A stretch of 64,000 nt of DNA from Novosphingobium sp. ERN07 (GCF_012641335.1 NZ_JABAID010000001.1:372001-436000); one strand, 5' to 3'. Counted from the first letter of the stretch, positions 1 through 9,648 are shown. Translations and numbers: made by a program. Notes: generated by a model not told the origin, from the letters alone.

Positions 1-980
1 GTGAGCCGCGACGCCCCGCAGTGGGGCAAACGCTGCGTGCCGCGCGTGAAGCGGCAGGCCTTGATCTCAAGCAGCTTTCACAGCGCACACGGGTTACCTC
101 GCGCCATCTCGAAGCGCTGGAAAGCGGCGATTATGCCGCGCTTCCGGGCCGCCCCTATGCGCTCGGCTTTGCCAAAAGCTATGCCCGGGCGGTGGGGCTT
201 GACGAAAAGGTCGTCACCGATGGCATTCGCGCAGAGCTTGATACGCAAGCCCCGCCTCCGCAGCCACGGGTGATCAACCAGTTCGAAGTGGGCGATCCTG
301 CCAAAACGCCAACGAAGTTAACCACATGGTTGGCGCTGGGTCTTGCCGTGGCGATTGCGCTGGCCGGGTTGGTGTTCTGGCGCAGCTATTACGTGCCTTC
401 GACCGATCTGCCGTCGCTGGTTGGCGCGGAAGAGCCGGCCCCCGCAGCAGGTGCTTCGGGACAGGTCGCAGTCGTGCCGCTGCCCAGCGCCGCGCCGTCC
501 GGGCCGGTGGTGTTCACCGCAACGGAAGACGCGATCTGGGTGAAGTTCTATGACGGGCAGGGCCAGCAGATCCTGCAAAAGCAACTGGCGATGGGCGAAA
601 GCTTCACCGTGCCCGAAACCGCGCAAAACCCGCGACTTTGGACCGGACGCCCCGATGCGCTGAACATCACCATCGGGGGTCAGCCAGTGCCGCGCATTGC
701 CGAACGCGAAGGGATTGTGAAGGACGTACCCGTCAGCGCCGCCGCGCTGCTGGGCCGCAATGCCCCCAACCCAATCCCGGCGCCGACGGGCACGACGCAG
801 CCCGCTGCGGCATTAACACCAGCGACCACTGCGAATGCAACGCCGCGTCGGCAGTTTAGCGGCTCTGTGGCTCGCAATCGCGCGCCTGTTGCAACAGCGG
901 CCCCCGTGGCCGAAGTTCAGCCCGCTGCGGCAACCGTGCCCACCGCCGACAATCCGCCCGCATCCACCGGATTGCGCTGA
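1..980 (+). CDS. RodZ-like helix-turn-helix membrane protein (5' truncated by window edge)
   Basis: Cytoplasmic helix-turn-helix domain (first ~70 codons, GQTLRAAREAAGLDLKQLSQ onward), then one hydrophobic membrane span near codon 100 (WLALGLAVAIALAGLVFW), then a periplasmic domain of the DUF4115 type and an Ala/Pro/Thr-rich tail. This is the RodZ/Xre-membrane architecture that couples cell-shape machinery to the membrane. The frame is open upstream to the first base of the window, and the GTG at 21 is probably the internal Val of a VGQTLR motif, so the true start is likely outside the window. In this position many proteobacteria carry tol-pal genes ahead of ybgF; here the neighbour is this protein instead. 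Stop is TGA at 978-980. Confidence 0.72.
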   Translation, partial: EPRRPAVGQTLRAAREAAGLDLKQLSQRTRVTSRHLEALESGDYAALPGRPYALGFAKSYARAVGLDEKVVTDGIRAELDTQAPPPQPRVINQFEVGDPAKTPTKLTTWLALGLAVAIALAGLVFWRSYYVPSTDLPSLVGAEEPAPAAGASGQVAVVPLPSAAPSGPVVFTATEDAIWVKFYDGQGQQILQKQLAMGESFTVPETAQNPRLWTGRPDALNITIGGQPVPRIAEREGIVKDVPVSAAALLGRNAPNPIPAPTGTTQPAAALTPATTANATPRRQFSGSVARNRAPVATAAPVAEVQPAAATVPTADNPPASTGLR

Positions 981-1082
981 CCGCATCTCGACTTGGGGCA
1001 CGCTCTGAGGCATTGATACCGAACGGTTAACGGTCAAAAGGCGCGCGCAGGGATCGTGCGCGCCCGCGAAACGGGAATAACG

Positions 1083-2036
1083 ATGACTTTGAATCTTCGC
1101 GGCGCGTTGCCGCTCACCGCGCTTCTTCTGGGCATGGCAACCCCAATCGCCACACCGGTGTTCGCGCAGACGACCACGCAGGCCGATGCCGAAGTGCGTC
1201 TGCGCCGGATCGAGGCGGAAGTCCGCGCGATCCAGCGCAAGGTTTTCCCTGAAGGTGCGGGCAAGACCTTCGTCCCCGAAATCACTGCCGGGCAGACCGT
1301 GACTACCCCCACCGGCACACCTGCCGCCTCTGCCGTGACCGATATTCTTGCCCGGATCGACGCGATGGAAGCGCAGATGACGCGGCTGACCGCACAGGTC
1401 GAGGAAAGCCAGAACCGCACGGCCAAGCTGGAAGAGCGCCTCGCAAGGCTGGAAGCTGCGGCTGCCCCAGCAACCGAAACGCCCAGCGTCGCGCCTGTCA
1501 CCGTCGCACCGGTTGCCACTACGCCCAAGCCCGCTACCGCGGTGCCCTCCACGCCCAATCCCACGGTGACGACACCGGCCAAGCCCGCCACACCGGCAGC
1601 TTCGCGAGTTGCAGCGGTGCAGGCTATCGAAAAGCCCGCCACGGGTGATGCCGGGCTGGACGAATACAACTATGGCTTCCGCCTGTGGGAAGCCAAGTTC
1701 TATCCCGAAGCGCAGCAGCAGTTGCAGATCTATGTCGATCGCTATCCCAAGCACAGCATGATCAGCTATGGCCGCAATCTGCTCGGCCGCGCCTGGATGG
1801 ACGATGGCAAGCCCGGCACTGCAGCGCAGTTCTTCCTGCAGAACTATCTGGCCGACAAGAAGGGCGCGCGCGCGCCTGACAGTCTGCTCATGCTGGGCAC
1901 CGCGATGGTCAAGCTCAAGGATACGGAGAAGGCCTGTGGCGCCTTTGCCGAAATGGCCGCCAGCTATCCTACCGAGATCGCGGGCCGCCTTAAAAGCCAG
2001 TACGATGCTGCCCGCGCTTCGGTGAAGTGCAAGTGA
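1083..2036 (+). CDS. cpoB: CpoB/YbgF-like periplasmic TPR protein
   Basis: 317 residues from the ATG at 1083; an in-frame GTG at 1056 has no better support, and the ATG gives a clean signal peptide (hydrophobic core, then FAQ cleavage). The N-terminal half is a coiled coil (residues ~30-140, RLRRIEAEVRAIQRK, MTRLTAQVEESQNRTAKLEERLARLE). A Thr/Pro/Ala-rich linker follows, then a C-terminal TPR domain beginning GLDEYNYGFRLWEAKFYPEA. This is the Tol-Pal-associated YbgF/CpoB architecture, coordinating outer-membrane constriction and peptidoglycan synthesis. Its stop overlaps the start region of tilS, matching the common ybgF-tilS-ftsH order of alphaproteobacteria. Confidence 0.85.
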   Translation: MTLNLRGALPLTALLLGMATPIATPVFAQTTTQADAEVRLRRIEAEVRAIQRKVFPEGAGKTFVPEITAGQTVTTPTGTPAASAVTDILARIDAMEAQMTRLTAQVEESQNRTAKLEERLARLEAAAAPATETPSVAPVTVAPVATTPKPATAVPSTPNPTVTTPAKPATPAASRVAAVQAIEKPATGDAGLDEYNYGFRLWEAKFYPEAQQQLQIYVDRYPKHSMISYGRNLLGRAWMDDGKPGTAAQFFLQNYLADKKGARAPDSLLMLGTAMVKLKDTEKACGAFAEMAASYPTEIAGRLKSQYDAARASVKCK

Positions 2037-2052
2037 CGGTATCGGGAATAGC

Positions 2053-3003
2053 CTGACCGCCGCTGCGGCGCGCTTTGCCGCGCAGTGGCGGGCGGTAGCC
2101 CCCTATGGAAAAATAGGCCTTGCCGTGTCCGGCGGGCCAGACAGTCTTGCCCTGCTGCTACTGTTCCACGAAGTTGCGCCGCGCAACTTTGCGGTTGCCA
2201 CCGTCGATCATGGATTGCGCCCCGAAGCCGCGCAAGAAGCGGCCTTTGTTGCGGCGATCTGTACCGAGCGCGGCATTCCCCATCACACGCTGACTCTGGC
2301 GCTTACCAAAGGCAGCGCGGTGCAGGAACGCGCCCGCGCCGCGCGTTATGCAGCGCTGGCGCAGTGGTGCATCGAACAGGGGCTCGGAGCGCTGGTGACG
2401 GCGCACCATGCCGATGATCAGGCCGAAACGATGGTCATGCGCCTCAATCGCAAGGTCGGCCTGCGGGGCCTTGCCGGGATGCGCCCGCGCGCGGTTGTGC
2501 CGGGAGCGCCCGCCCTTCCTTTGCTGCGCCCGCTGCTGAATTGGCGGCGCACCGACCTCGCTACTCTGGTGAAGGAGGCGGGACTGCAAGCAGCGCAAGA
2601 CCCTTCAAACAGCGACACCACTTATGAGCGTGTGCGCATTCGTGCCGCCTTGACGTCATCCGACGCCTTTGATGCCAGCGCCTTTGCCGCCACCGCGCAC
2701 CATCTGGCGGAAGCCGACGAAGCTCTCGAATGGGCTGTCAGCCAGCTTTGGCAAGATGTCGATCTGCACGAAGAGGGTTTCACGTGGAACCCTGCGTCGG
2801 ATTTGCCGCCCGTCCTTGCCTTGCGCGTTCTGGAGCGCATTCTCGCCGGGTTCGGCAGCGCTGCCCCGCGTGGGCCGAGTCTGTTGCGCTGGCTGGCAGC
2901 GCTGCGGTCCGGCGGCGTTGCCACGCTGGCCGGAGTGAAAGGCGACGCGCGCCGTGCGCCGTGGCGTTTCACCCGCGCGCCGGAACGCCGAACCAAATCC
3001 TGA
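2053..3003 (+). CDS. tilS: tRNA(Ile)-lysidine synthase TilS (start codon uncertain)
   Basis: N-type ATP pyrophosphatase that converts C34 of the AUA-reading tRNA(Ile) to lysidine. The PP-loop SGGPDS lies at 2128-2145, followed by VDHGLRPEA and the HHADDQAET motif. The frame is closed by a stop at 2023-2025. Between there and the PP-loop there is no ATG or TTG, and the only GTG (2125) falls on the residue just before SGGPDS, which would delete the first beta strand. A GTG at 2033 overlaps the cpoB stop (GTGA) but is one base out of frame and stops after seven codons. I therefore propose the CTG at 2053 (or the ATC at 2041), giving about 316 residues, or else a frameshift or sequence error. The C-terminal part is shorter than in E. 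coli TilS. Confidence 0.8.
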   Translation: MTAAAARFAAQWRAVAPYGKIGLAVSGGPDSLALLLLFHEVAPRNFAVATVDHGLRPEAAQEAAFVAAICTERGIPHHTLTLALTKGSAVQERARAARYAALAQWCIEQGLGALVTAHHADDQAETMVMRLNRKVGLRGLAGMRPRAVVPGAPALPLLRPLLNWRRTDLATLVKEAGLQAAQDPSNSDTTYERVRIRAALTSSDAFDASAFAATAHHLAEADEALEWAVSQLWQDVDLHEEGFTWNPASDLPPVLALRVLERILAGFGSAAPRGPSLLRWLAALRSGGVATLAGVKGDARRAPWRFTRAPERRTKS

Positions 3004-3130
3004 TGCGACTTCGGTTCAGGTCGCTGAAAAACCAGACTTGCGTTATATTGCGATTCACCCGGCTCATCCTACATTGATCGGGCAAGTTCAGTTTACGGCG
3101 CCAGTCACGGCGATTCCAGAAAGACCCTCG

Positions 3131-5065
3131 ATGAACGACGACCAGCCCCAGGGCAATCCGTGGATCAAGAGCCTCCTCGTCTGGGGCGGCATTTTCCTCG
3201 CACTCCTGCTTGTGGTTTCGATGTTCGGATCGCGGGTGGATCAGAACGCCACGACGATCCCCTATTCGGCCTTCCGCAGTCAGGTGGCCGAAGGCGTGGT
3301 GCGTTCAGTGGAAATCGCGCCGGACCGGATTACCGGCACGCTCAAGAACGGCGGCCAGTTCGCCACGGTGCCCGTGCCCGGCGATTCCGATCTGCCCAAA
3401 CTGCTGCAGGACAACAGTGTTCAGTATGCTGGCAAGGCCGCTGAACAGCCCAACATGCTGATGTGGATCATCGCCAATTCGCTGCCGTTCCTGCTGATCC
3501 TTGGCGTAGCCTTTTTCGCGCTGCGTCAGGTTCAGAAGGGCGGCGGTTCGGGCGCGATGGGCTTTGGCAAATCCAAAGCCAAGCTGCTGACCGAACGGTC
3601 GGGCCGCGTAACGTTCGATGATGTTGCCGGTATCGATGAAGCGCGTGAGGAACTGGAAGAAATCGTCGAGTTTCTGCGCGATCCTTCGCGCTTTTCCAAG
3701 CTGGGCGGCCAGATCCCCAAGGGCGCGCTGCTGGTCGGCAGCCCCGGCACTGGCAAGACGCTGCTGGCCCGCGCGATCGCTGGCGAAGCGGGTGTGCCGT
3801 TCTTCACCATCTCGGGTTCGGACTTCGTTGAAATGTTCGTCGGCGTGGGTGCAAGCCGCGTGCGCGACATGTTCGAACAGGCCAAGAAAAACGCGCCTTG
3901 CATCGTCTTCATCGACGAAATCGATGCGGTGGGCCGCCATCGCGGCCACGGCCTTGGCAATTCGAACGACGAACGCGAACAGACGCTGAACCAGCTTCTG
4001 GTTGAGATGGATGGCTTCGAAGCCAACGAAGGCATCATCATCATCGCGGCAACCAACCGCCCCGATGTGCTCGATCCCGCACTGCTGCGTCCCGGTCGTT
4101 TCGACCGTCAGGTGGTGGTGCCGATCCCCGACATCGAAGGCCGGGAAAAGATCTTGTCGGTCCACATGAAGAAGGTGCCGCTGGCGCCTGACGTGAATCC
4201 GCGCACCATCGCGCGCGGCACGCCCGGCTTTTCCGGCGCGGACCTTGCCAATCTGGTGAACGAAGCTGCCCTGCTGGCTGCGCGACGCAACAAGCGCCTT
4301 GTCGCGATGCAGGAGTTCGAGGACGCCAAGGACAAGGTGATGATGGGCGCGGAACGCCGGTCGATGGTTATGACCGACGATGAAAAGAAAATGACCGCGT
4401 ATCACGAAGCGGGCCACGCCATCGTTTCGGTCCATGAACCTGCTTCCGATCCGATCCACAAGGCGACGATCATTCCGCGTGGCCGCGCGCTGGGCATGGT
4501 CATGCGTCTGCCGGAACGGGACAGCTATTCGTACCACCGCGACAAGATGCACGCGAACCTTTCGGTCAGCATGGGCGGGCGCGTGGCCGAGGAAATCATC
4601 TTTGGGCATGACAAGGTTTCGTCGGGCGCTTCTTCCGACATCCAATATGCGACCTCGCTCGCTCGCTCGATGGTGACGAAGTGGGGCATGTCGGAAAAGC
4701 TTGGGCCGCTGCAATACGAAGACCAGCAGGAAGGCTATCTTGGCATGGGGGGTTCGGCGCGCCTGTTCGCCTCGGACGAGACGAACAAGCTGATCGACAC
4801 CGAAATTCGCGGACTGGTCGATGGCGCGCACGCGCGTGCGACGGACATCCTCAAGACCAACGAGGACAAGTTGCACCTGCTGGCGCAGGCCCTGCTCGAA
4901 TACGAAACGCTGACTGGCGACGAGATCAAGGACCTGCTCGAAAGCGGCAAGCTGGATCGTCCGCAGTCACCGAGCGGCCCTTCACGCCCTATTGCAGCGC
5001 AAGGTTCTGCCGTGCCGCGTGCTGGCAAGAAATTCGGCGGTTCGGCAAATCCGCACCCTGCCTGA
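3131..5065 (+). CDS. ftsH: ATP-dependent zinc metalloprotease FtsH
   Basis: 644 residues. Membrane-anchored AAA+ protease that extracts and degrades membrane and regulatory proteins. Two N-terminal membrane spans (around residues 14-32 and 112-130) flank a periplasmic domain. The AAA module has Walker A GSPGTGKT (about residue 203), Walker [10 protein letters not shown] and a second region of homology ending in RPGRFDRQ. The protease domain has zinc motif HEAGH (about residue 425). The ATG at 3131 gives the usual short charged N-terminus; the frame is open further upstream, but that part overlaps tilS. Downstream is a strong terminator hairpin. Confidence 0.97.
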   Translation: MNDDQPQGNPWIKSLLVWGGIFLALLLVVSMFGSRVDQNATTIPYSAFRSQVAEGVVRSVEIAPDRITGTLKNGGQFATVPVPGDSDLPKLLQDNSVQYAGKAAEQPNMLMWIIANSLPFLLILGVAFFALRQVQKGGGSGAMGFGKSKAKLLTERSGRVTFDDVAGIDEAREELEEIVEFLRDPSRFSKLGGQIPKGALLVGSPGTGKTLLARAIAGEAGVPFFTISGSDFVEMFVGVGASRVRDMFEQAKKNAPCIVFIDEIDAVGRHRGHGLGNSNDEREQTLNQLLVEMDGFEANEGIIIIAATNRPDVLDPALLRPGRFDRQVVVPIPDIEGREKILSVHMKKVPLAPDVNPRTIARGTPGFSGADLANLVNEAALLAARRNKRLVAMQEFEDAKDKVMMGAERRSMVMTDDEKKMTAYHEAGHAIVSVHEPASDPIHKATIIPRGRALGMVMRLPERDSYSYHRDKMHANLSVSMGGRVAEEIIFGHDKVSSGASSDIQYATSLARSMVTKWGMSEKLGPLQYEDQQEGYLGMGGSARLFASDETNKLIDTEIRGLVDGAHARATDILKTNEDKLHLLAQALLEYETLTGDEIKDLLESGKLDRPQSPSGPSRPIAAQGSAVPRAGKKFGGSANPHPA

Positions 5066-5091
5066 TCTGCCAACTGATCACTTTATCGAAG

Positions 5092-5122
5092 AGGCGGGGG
5101 GAAACTCCCGCCTTTTTCTTTT
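5092..5122 (+). terminator. Rho-independent terminator of ftsH
   Basis: Inverted repeat AGGCGGG (5092-5098) and CCCGCCT (5107-5113), followed by a T-rich tract (TTTTTCTTTT), 27 bases after the ftsH stop. Confidence 0.8.
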
Positions 5123-5135
5123 CCCCTGACGCGAA

Positions 5136-5160
5136 AGAGCCGCCCGGTGGGGGCGGCTCT
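5136..5160. terminator. Hairpin between convergent ftsH and DUF465 gene
   Basis: Perfect 10-bp inverted repeat AGAGCCGCCC/GGGCGGCTCT with a 5-base loop, 28 bases past the stop of the minus-strand DUF465 gene. There is no real T-tract on the minus side, so it may be a weak terminator or a 3'-end stabiliser. Confidence 0.45.
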
Positions 5161-5188
5161 GTGATTTGTGCCTTGGAAGGCGGCGCGA

Positions 5189-5347
5189 TCAGTGGAGGCC
5201 GGTCAGCTCTTCCTTGATCTTCAGCTTCCTGCGTTTGAGCTGAGCCACCAGCGTATCGTCAGGGAGGGGCCGGGACATTTCCGTCTGGATTTGTCGTTCA
5301 AGTCCGGCGTGCTTGGTCTGGAGTGCGCTGATGTGCGTCGATTCCAT
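5189..5347 (-). CDS. DUF465 (YdcH-like) small coiled-coil protein
   Basis: 52 residues from the ATG at 5347, which is fixed by a strong AGGAGG ribosome-binding site six bases upstream; longer versions of the frame are unlikely. The sequence (ISALQTKHAGLERQIQTEMS, then LKRRKLKIKEELTGL) is the two-helix DUF465 pattern: a first helix with a charged turn and a second helix with the LKRRKLKIKE signature. The function of the family is unknown. A second, divergent DUF465 gene lies 256 bp away on the other strand, a pairing common in sphingomonads. Confidence 0.85.
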   Translation of the reverse strand: MESTHISALQTKHAGLERQIQTEMSRPLPDDTLVAQLKRRKLKIKEELTGLH

Positions 5348-5603
5348 GCGTTTTCCTCCTTTAGGGAAAGCCCCCTTCAGAAACCCGCACAAGGCCTGTC
5401 CCGTGCGGGGCGGCGCTGCTTTGCCATGTTGCCGTGTCCGATTGTTTCCGACTCAGGGCGGCGGCGCGTTGTCATGCTCCCACAATCACCGTATCTTGCA
5501 AGCCAAACCGCGCCGGGGCGTGGCACTTTACGGGTTCGACCGTAGGCCGCAGGAAAGCCCCGATTCAGCGCGAGCCATGTTGTGCGAAGGAGTTGGGCGT
5601 ACA

Positions 5604-5801
5604 GTGACCGAAGAGGAAATGCGCAAGCGACTGGCGGCGCTGTCCATCGAACACCGCGATCTTGATGCCGCGATCGATGCGCTGACGTCCGCCGGAGTGC
5701 GTGACCAGTTGCAGATTGCCCGGCTGAAAAAGCGCAAATTGCTTTTGAAGGACCAGATAGCGATGATTGAGGACTATCTCATTCCCGATATTATTGCCTG
5801 A
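5604..5801 (+). CDS. DUF465 (YdcH-like) small coiled-coil protein, second copy
   Basis: 65 residues from the GTG at 5604 (AAGGAG at 5587-5592); an ATG five codons later is the alternative. The protein has the typical MRKRLAALSIEHRDLDAAID first helix and the LKKRKLLLKDQIAMIEDYLI second helix of DUF465. It is divergently oriented to the other DUF465 gene and precedes a DUF1465 gene, an arrangement seen in sphingomonad genomes. Function unknown. Confidence 0.82.
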   Translation: MTEEEMRKRLAALSIEHRDLDAAIDALTSAGVRDQLQIARLKKRKLLLKDQIAMIEDYLIPDIIA

Positions 5802-5922
5802 TTTCATGGAGATACCGCTCAATCACGGTGCAGGCGACCTGTCCCGTTAAGATACGTTCAGGAAAGGGACAGTTACAGATCGGTTGCAGTCTTGGCGAAG
5901 GGCAAGACTGCGGCCTAATGCG

Positions 5923-6402
5923 ATGGTCATGGCCCTTTTGCCCAGTCTCAATCCGCGCATCGTCGAAGCGCTCTATGCCGAAGCTCTCGGCCTTGCTGAA
6001 ACCGTGCGCCTGCGCTTCGAGCGCCTGCGGTATGAGACAGCACAGGCGACAGGAGCAGATGATGAAGACTTACGCCGTGTGCAGGTAAGCTGCGAAGCCC
6101 TGCGCACCACCACGCGGGTAATGCATTGTCTGGCCTGGCTGCTCAATCACCGCGCGCATTTTGCGGGTGAGCTTTCAGAACTGCAATTGCGCCGCCACGG
6201 TCGGCTGATTGCCAACTTTCCGACAAGCGAAGCCGATGTGGTCGATACGCTGCCGATGGATGTGCAGGCGCTGGTCCATGAAAGCGAACGGCTCTATCAG
6301 CGCATTCAACGTCTGGAACAATCATGGCGAACGCAGGGCATCAGCGGAGACAGCGCCGTGCGCCGTTTGCGCGAACGGCTTTCGCGCGCGGTGGGTGAAT
6401 AA
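5923..6402 (+). CDS. DUF1465 family protein
   Basis: About 159 residues from the ATG at 5923 (or 157 from 5929). Predominantly helical and soluble, with no signal peptide. The N-terminal LNPRIVEALYAEALGLAETV and the central VSCEALRTTTRVMHCLAWLLNHRA segments match my memory of the alphaproteobacterial DUF1465 family, which has no established function. No strong ribosome-binding site separates the two ATGs. It follows the DUF465 gene by 121 bp and converges with glpD. Confidence 0.75.
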   Translation: MVMALLPSLNPRIVEALYAEALGLAETVRLRFERLRYETAQATGADDEDLRRVQVSCEALRTTTRVMHCLAWLLNHRAHFAGELSELQLRRHGRLIANFPTSEADVVDTLPMDVQALVHESERLYQRIQRLEQSWRTQGISGDSAVRRLRERLSRAVGE

Positions 6403-6431
6403 GTTTCTGATTCACAAACGCCCGGTTGGCG

Positions 6432-7922
6432 TCATGACATCTGGCGGATCGCGCTTTCCAGCACTTCTGCCTCTTCTGCGCTGAACCACAGACCCAGCTT
6501 GGATCGGCGCCACAGCACGTCATCCACGGTCTGCGCCCATTCGCGCGTGATCAGATGGTCCAGTTCCGCTTCGGTAAAGCCCTGCCCGATGGCCCGGCCC
6601 ATGTCGCCGCGCACGAAGCCCAGCGCTTCGGTGCCATAAGCCCGGGCAAGGCGGTGGATGGTCGGACGCGACAGATTCTGCGCCTGCGCACGTATCTCCT
6701 GCTCCAGCGGCGCCAGGTTATCAGCCTCATCCAGCCCGTCCGGCATGAAATCACCGCCGGGAAGCGGAGCGGTGGCTGTCCAGCCGGCGTTTTCCATCAC
6801 GCCCAGCCGTTCCAGCGCCGCTTCGGCAAGCGTGCGATGCGTGGTGATCTTGCCACCCAGCACCGATAGCAGCGGAGCAGAATGGTGATCACTGCCCCGG
6901 TCCAGCTCAAGGCGATAGCCCCTCGTGGCAGCCTCTGGCCTGCCGGAACCATCATCGGCCAGCAGGCGCACGCCCGCGAACGTCCAGACCACGTCGTCCC
7001 GCGAAAGCTGGCGGCGGAAATGGCGATTCACGGCATCGAGCAGATAGGCAATCTCCACCTCGCTGGCGTGGGGCGGATCGGCATCAGCGTTGTCCTCACC
7101 ATCGGTCGTGCCGATCAGCGTGAAGGCATGTTGCCACGGAATGGCAAAGCACACGCGGCCATCAGGCAATTGCAGGAACAGCGCGCGCGGATCATCATGC
7201 AGGCGCGGCACTACGATGTGCGAACCGCGCACCTGACGCAACGCCGCAGGCTTTGGCGCATGGGCAAGGTCGAGCAACTGGCCGACTTGCGGCCCGGCGG
7301 CATTGATGGCCATCGCTGCGTGAAAGACGTTCGCCCCTTCGCACGACCGTGTTTCTATCCGCCACAAATGGCCTTCCCGGCGAAGCGCGCTGACGGCGCA
7401 GCGGGTGCGCACGTCCGCACCACGATCCGCCGCATCGCGCGCCAGCAGTAGAACAAGGCGCGCATCATCCACCCAGCAATCGGAGTATTCGTAACCGCGC
7501 CGGATATCGGACTGGAGGCCCATCCGCCCAGCCAGCTTTACCCGCCGGGTAGGCGGCAGGGCCTTGCGCCCACCGATGCGATCATAGAGCCACAACCCTG
7601 TGCGCAGCATCCACCACGGACGGCCTTCGGGCACGATCGGCGCAACGAAACGCATTGGCCAGATGATGTGCGGCGCCTGTCGCCAAAGGATTTCGCGTTC
7701 GTGCAGGCCTTCGGCCACCAGCGCGAATTCACGATGTTCGAGATAGCGCAAACCGCCGTGGATCAGCTTGGTCGAGGCCGAAGAGGTGCCTTGCGCCAGA
7801 TCGCCGCGTTCCAGCAGCAGGACCGACAGGCCCCGTCCCGCAGCATCGCGGGCAATGGCCGCGCCATTCACCCCTCCGCCAATCACGGCGAGATCATAGG
7901 GCGCATCCATCGACCGGTCCAT
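6432..7922 (-). CDS. glpD: Glycerol-3-phosphate dehydrogenase (FAD-dependent)
   Basis: 496 residues. Oxidises sn-glycerol-3-phosphate to dihydroxyacetone phosphate at the membrane, passing electrons to quinone. The N-terminal dinucleotide fold is DLAVIGGGVNGAAIARDAAG, followed by the family segment TSSASTKLIHGGLRYLEHREFALV and the later GGKITTHRTLAE. The C-terminal helical DAO_C domain starts near residue 380. The ATG at 7922 has an AGGA seven bases upstream; the ATG at 7910 gives MDAPYD and is the alternative start. No glycerol kinase or facilitator gene is adjacent. Confidence 0.93.
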   Translation of the reverse strand: MDRSMDAPYDLAVIGGGVNGAAIARDAAGRGLSVLLLERGDLAQGTSSASTKLIHGGLRYLEHREFALVAEGLHEREILWRQAPHIIWPMRFVAPIVPEGRPWWMLRTGLWLYDRIGGRKALPPTRRVKLAGRMGLQSDIRRGYEYSDCWVDDARLVLLLARDAADRGADVRTRCAVSALRREGHLWRIETRSCEGANVFHAAMAINAAGPQVGQLLDLAHAPKPAALRQVRGSHIVVPRLHDDPRALFLQLPDGRVCFAIPWQHAFTLIGTTDGEDNADADPPHASEVEIAYLLDAVNRHFRRQLSRDDVVWTFAGVRLLADDGSGRPEAATRGYRLELDRGSDHHSAPLLSVLGGKITTHRTLAEAALERLGVMENAGWTATAPLPGGDFMPDGLDEADNLAPLEQEIRAQAQNLSRPTIHRLARAYGTEALGFVRGDMGRAIGQGFTEAELDHLITREWAQTVDDVLWRRSKLGLWFSAEEAEVLESAIRQMS

Positions 7923-7994
7923 GCGCCCATCCTGATACGAGCGGTCACGTTGTGCAAGGTTGCACCGGCACAGGACAATGCCCATACCGGAGCA

Positions 7995-8918
7995 ATGGCC
8001 CAGATGCCCCCCATCCCCGATCGCAGTGAATGGCCCGTGGGCCGTGCGGAACAGCTCGAACCGTTGGTGCGGCGCGTGCTGGCACCCAACCCTTCGCCTT
8101 ACACTTTCACCGGTACGCAGACCTATATCGTGGGCGCTGGCCGGGAAGTGGCCGTTATCGATCCCGGACCGGACGATACGGGCGCTGATGACCATGCCGA
8201 TACCAATGGCGAAGGGCACGTTGCGGCGATCCTTGCTGCGGTGGGCGATGCGAAGATTACCGCCATCGCCTGCACGCACACACACCGCGATCACAGCCCG
8301 GCGTCGCGCCCACTGCAAGCTGCAACCGGCGCGCCGATCATCGGATGTGCGCCGCTGATGCTCGACGACGATGGCCCGCGCGCCGATGCTGCTTTCGATC
8401 CCGATTACAGGCCCGACCGCGTGCTGACCGATGGCGAACAGATTTCGGGCGACGGCTGGACGCTGGAAGCAGTCGCCACGCCGGGGCATACCAGCAACCA
8501 TCTGTGCTACGCGGTGGTGGAAAGCGGCGCTCTGTTCACCGGCGATCATGTGATGGGCTGGTCAACCTCCGTGGTATCGCCCCCTGATGGCGATATGGCC
8601 GCCTATATGGCGAGCCTGCAGAAGCTTTATGACCGCGAAGACCGTGTGCTTTATCCTGCACACGGCCCGCAGATCGACAATCCACGCCAATTGGTGCGCG
8701 GAATGCTGGGGCACCGCCGGCAGCGCGAACGCCAGATCGTGCGCCTGCTCGAAGACGGCGGACCGCACGCAATCGCGGAATTCGTGAGCGGAATGTACAA
8801 GGGGTTGGACGAGCGGCTGCACGGCGCGGCGGGGCGATCAGTTCTGGCGCATCTGATCGATCTGGAACGGCAGGGGCGCGTGGCCGTTGAGGATGAACGA
8901 TGGATGATTCGCGCCTGA
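7995..8918 (+). CDS. Metallo-beta-lactamase fold hydrolase (LACTB2-like)
   Basis: 307 residues. The metal-binding motif THTHRDHSP (HxHxDH, about residue 92), the later PGHTSNH, the GDHVMGW aspartate and the C-terminal AHGP histidine place it in the glyoxalase II/LACTB2 branch of the metallo-beta-lactamase superfamily. A C-terminal winged-helix-like region (residues ~230-307) is typical of LACTB2-type proteins. Substrate is unknown; hydrolysis of a thioester, phosphodiester or RNA is possible. Start at the ATG at 7995. Its 3' end overlaps the next gene by 19 bases, indicating co-transcription. Confidence 0.85.
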   Translation: MAQMPPIPDRSEWPVGRAEQLEPLVRRVLAPNPSPYTFTGTQTYIVGAGREVAVIDPGPDDTGADDHADTNGEGHVAAILAAVGDAKITAIACTHTHRDHSPASRPLQAATGAPIIGCAPLMLDDDGPRADAAFDPDYRPDRVLTDGEQISGDGWTLEAVATPGHTSNHLCYAVVESGALFTGDHVMGWSTSVVSPPDGDMAAYMASLQKLYDREDRVLYPAHGPQIDNPRQLVRGMLGHRRQRERQIVRLLEDGGPHAIAEFVSGMYKGLDERLHGAAGRSVLAHLIDLERQGRVAVEDERWMIRA

Positions 8919-9550
8919 CCTCTTCGCCCGCCACCACCGCCAACGCTTCTCTGGCGCGGGTTTCGCTTCTGCCGTGGGCGCTGTTTCTGATCACGCTAAC
9001 AGCCGCGGTGTTTTTCGCATGGAAATGGTGGCAGCCCGAAGATCTGGGCGATCCACTGGCCACCAGCCTTGTCGCGTTTGAAAAGCAGGACAAGCTGACC
9101 GTGTTCAGCGCCGAACTGGCCCCGGTCGTTTCCAGCAACGACTCGCGTATGTTCGGACTGGTCAATTCCAAGCAGGTTGCGGTGATCCCGGCCCGCGTGG
9201 ATTATACCATCGACCTGTCAAAAGTTGGGCGTGAGCGGCTGAACTGGGACGCGCAGGCACAAACCCTAGGCGTAAAGCTGCCTGCGTTGACAGTGAGCCG
9301 CCCCAATCTTGATGAAGCGCGGGCGCAATACCTGCGCGATGGCATCTGGATCACGCGCGAAGCGCAGGACAAGCTGACACGCGACAATACCCGCTTGGCC
9401 GAAGCACAGGCGGTGCAACAGGCGGCCAATCCCGTCCTGATGAACCTTGCGCGGCAGGCGGCAAAAGAAGCGATTTCGCAAAACCTTTCGATCCCCCTGC
9501 AGGTTGCGGGCTATGGCAAGGCAAAGGTCGTCGTCACTTTCGACCCGTGA
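8900..9550 (+). CDS. DUF4230 domain membrane-anchored protein
   Basis: 216 residues with a single N-terminal membrane anchor (LLPWALFLITLTAAVFFAWKW, residues ~23-43) and an extracytoplasmic domain that resembles DUF4230: KLTVFSAELAPVVSSND and the VDYTIDLSKVGRERLNWDAQ strand pattern. Function unknown. It starts at the ATG at 8900 inside the 3' end of the metallo-hydrolase gene, so the two are probably translationally coupled. Confidence 0.75.
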   Translation: MDDSRLTSSPATTANASLARVSLLPWALFLITLTAAVFFAWKWWQPEDLGDPLATSLVAFEKQDKLTVFSAELAPVVSSNDSRMFGLVNSKQVAVIPARVDYTIDLSKVGRERLNWDAQAQTLGVKLPALTVSRPNLDEARAQYLRDGIWITREAQDKLTRDNTRLAEAQAVQQAANPVLMNLARQAAKEAISQNLSIPLQVAGYGKAKVVVTFDP

Positions 9551-9610
9551 GGCCCGCCGGAATGGCGCAGGCTATTGCGATAGAAGGCCGCGCCCCCTAA
9601 GTCCGCGTCT

Positions 9611-9633
9611 CGCCCGCAGGACCAGCGCGGGCG
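9611..9633 (+). promoter_or_regulatory. Hairpin next to the nadA ribosome-binding site
   Basis: Inverted repeat CGCCCGC (9611-9617) and GCGGGCG (9627-9633), extendable by wobble pairs into the GGGAGGA ribosome-binding site at 9633-9639. It could influence nadA translation, but no known riboswitch class is recognised. Confidence 0.25.
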
Positions 9634-9648
9634 GGAGGATGTGACGCC

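Noticed and set aside
3305..4876. Long minus-strand open frame opposite ftsH (and a similar one opposite the inositol phosphate synthase gene, 23103-24287)
   Set aside because: Mirror frames of highly expressed GC-rich genes; His/Arg-rich translations with no family motif and no ribosome-binding site, and the plus-strand genes are unambiguous.
7923..8549. N-terminal extension of glpD through the metallo-hydrolase gene on the opposite strand
   Set aside because: The extension has no homology features; the GlpD fold begins at the ATG at 7922/7910 and the plus-strand gene owns this DNA.
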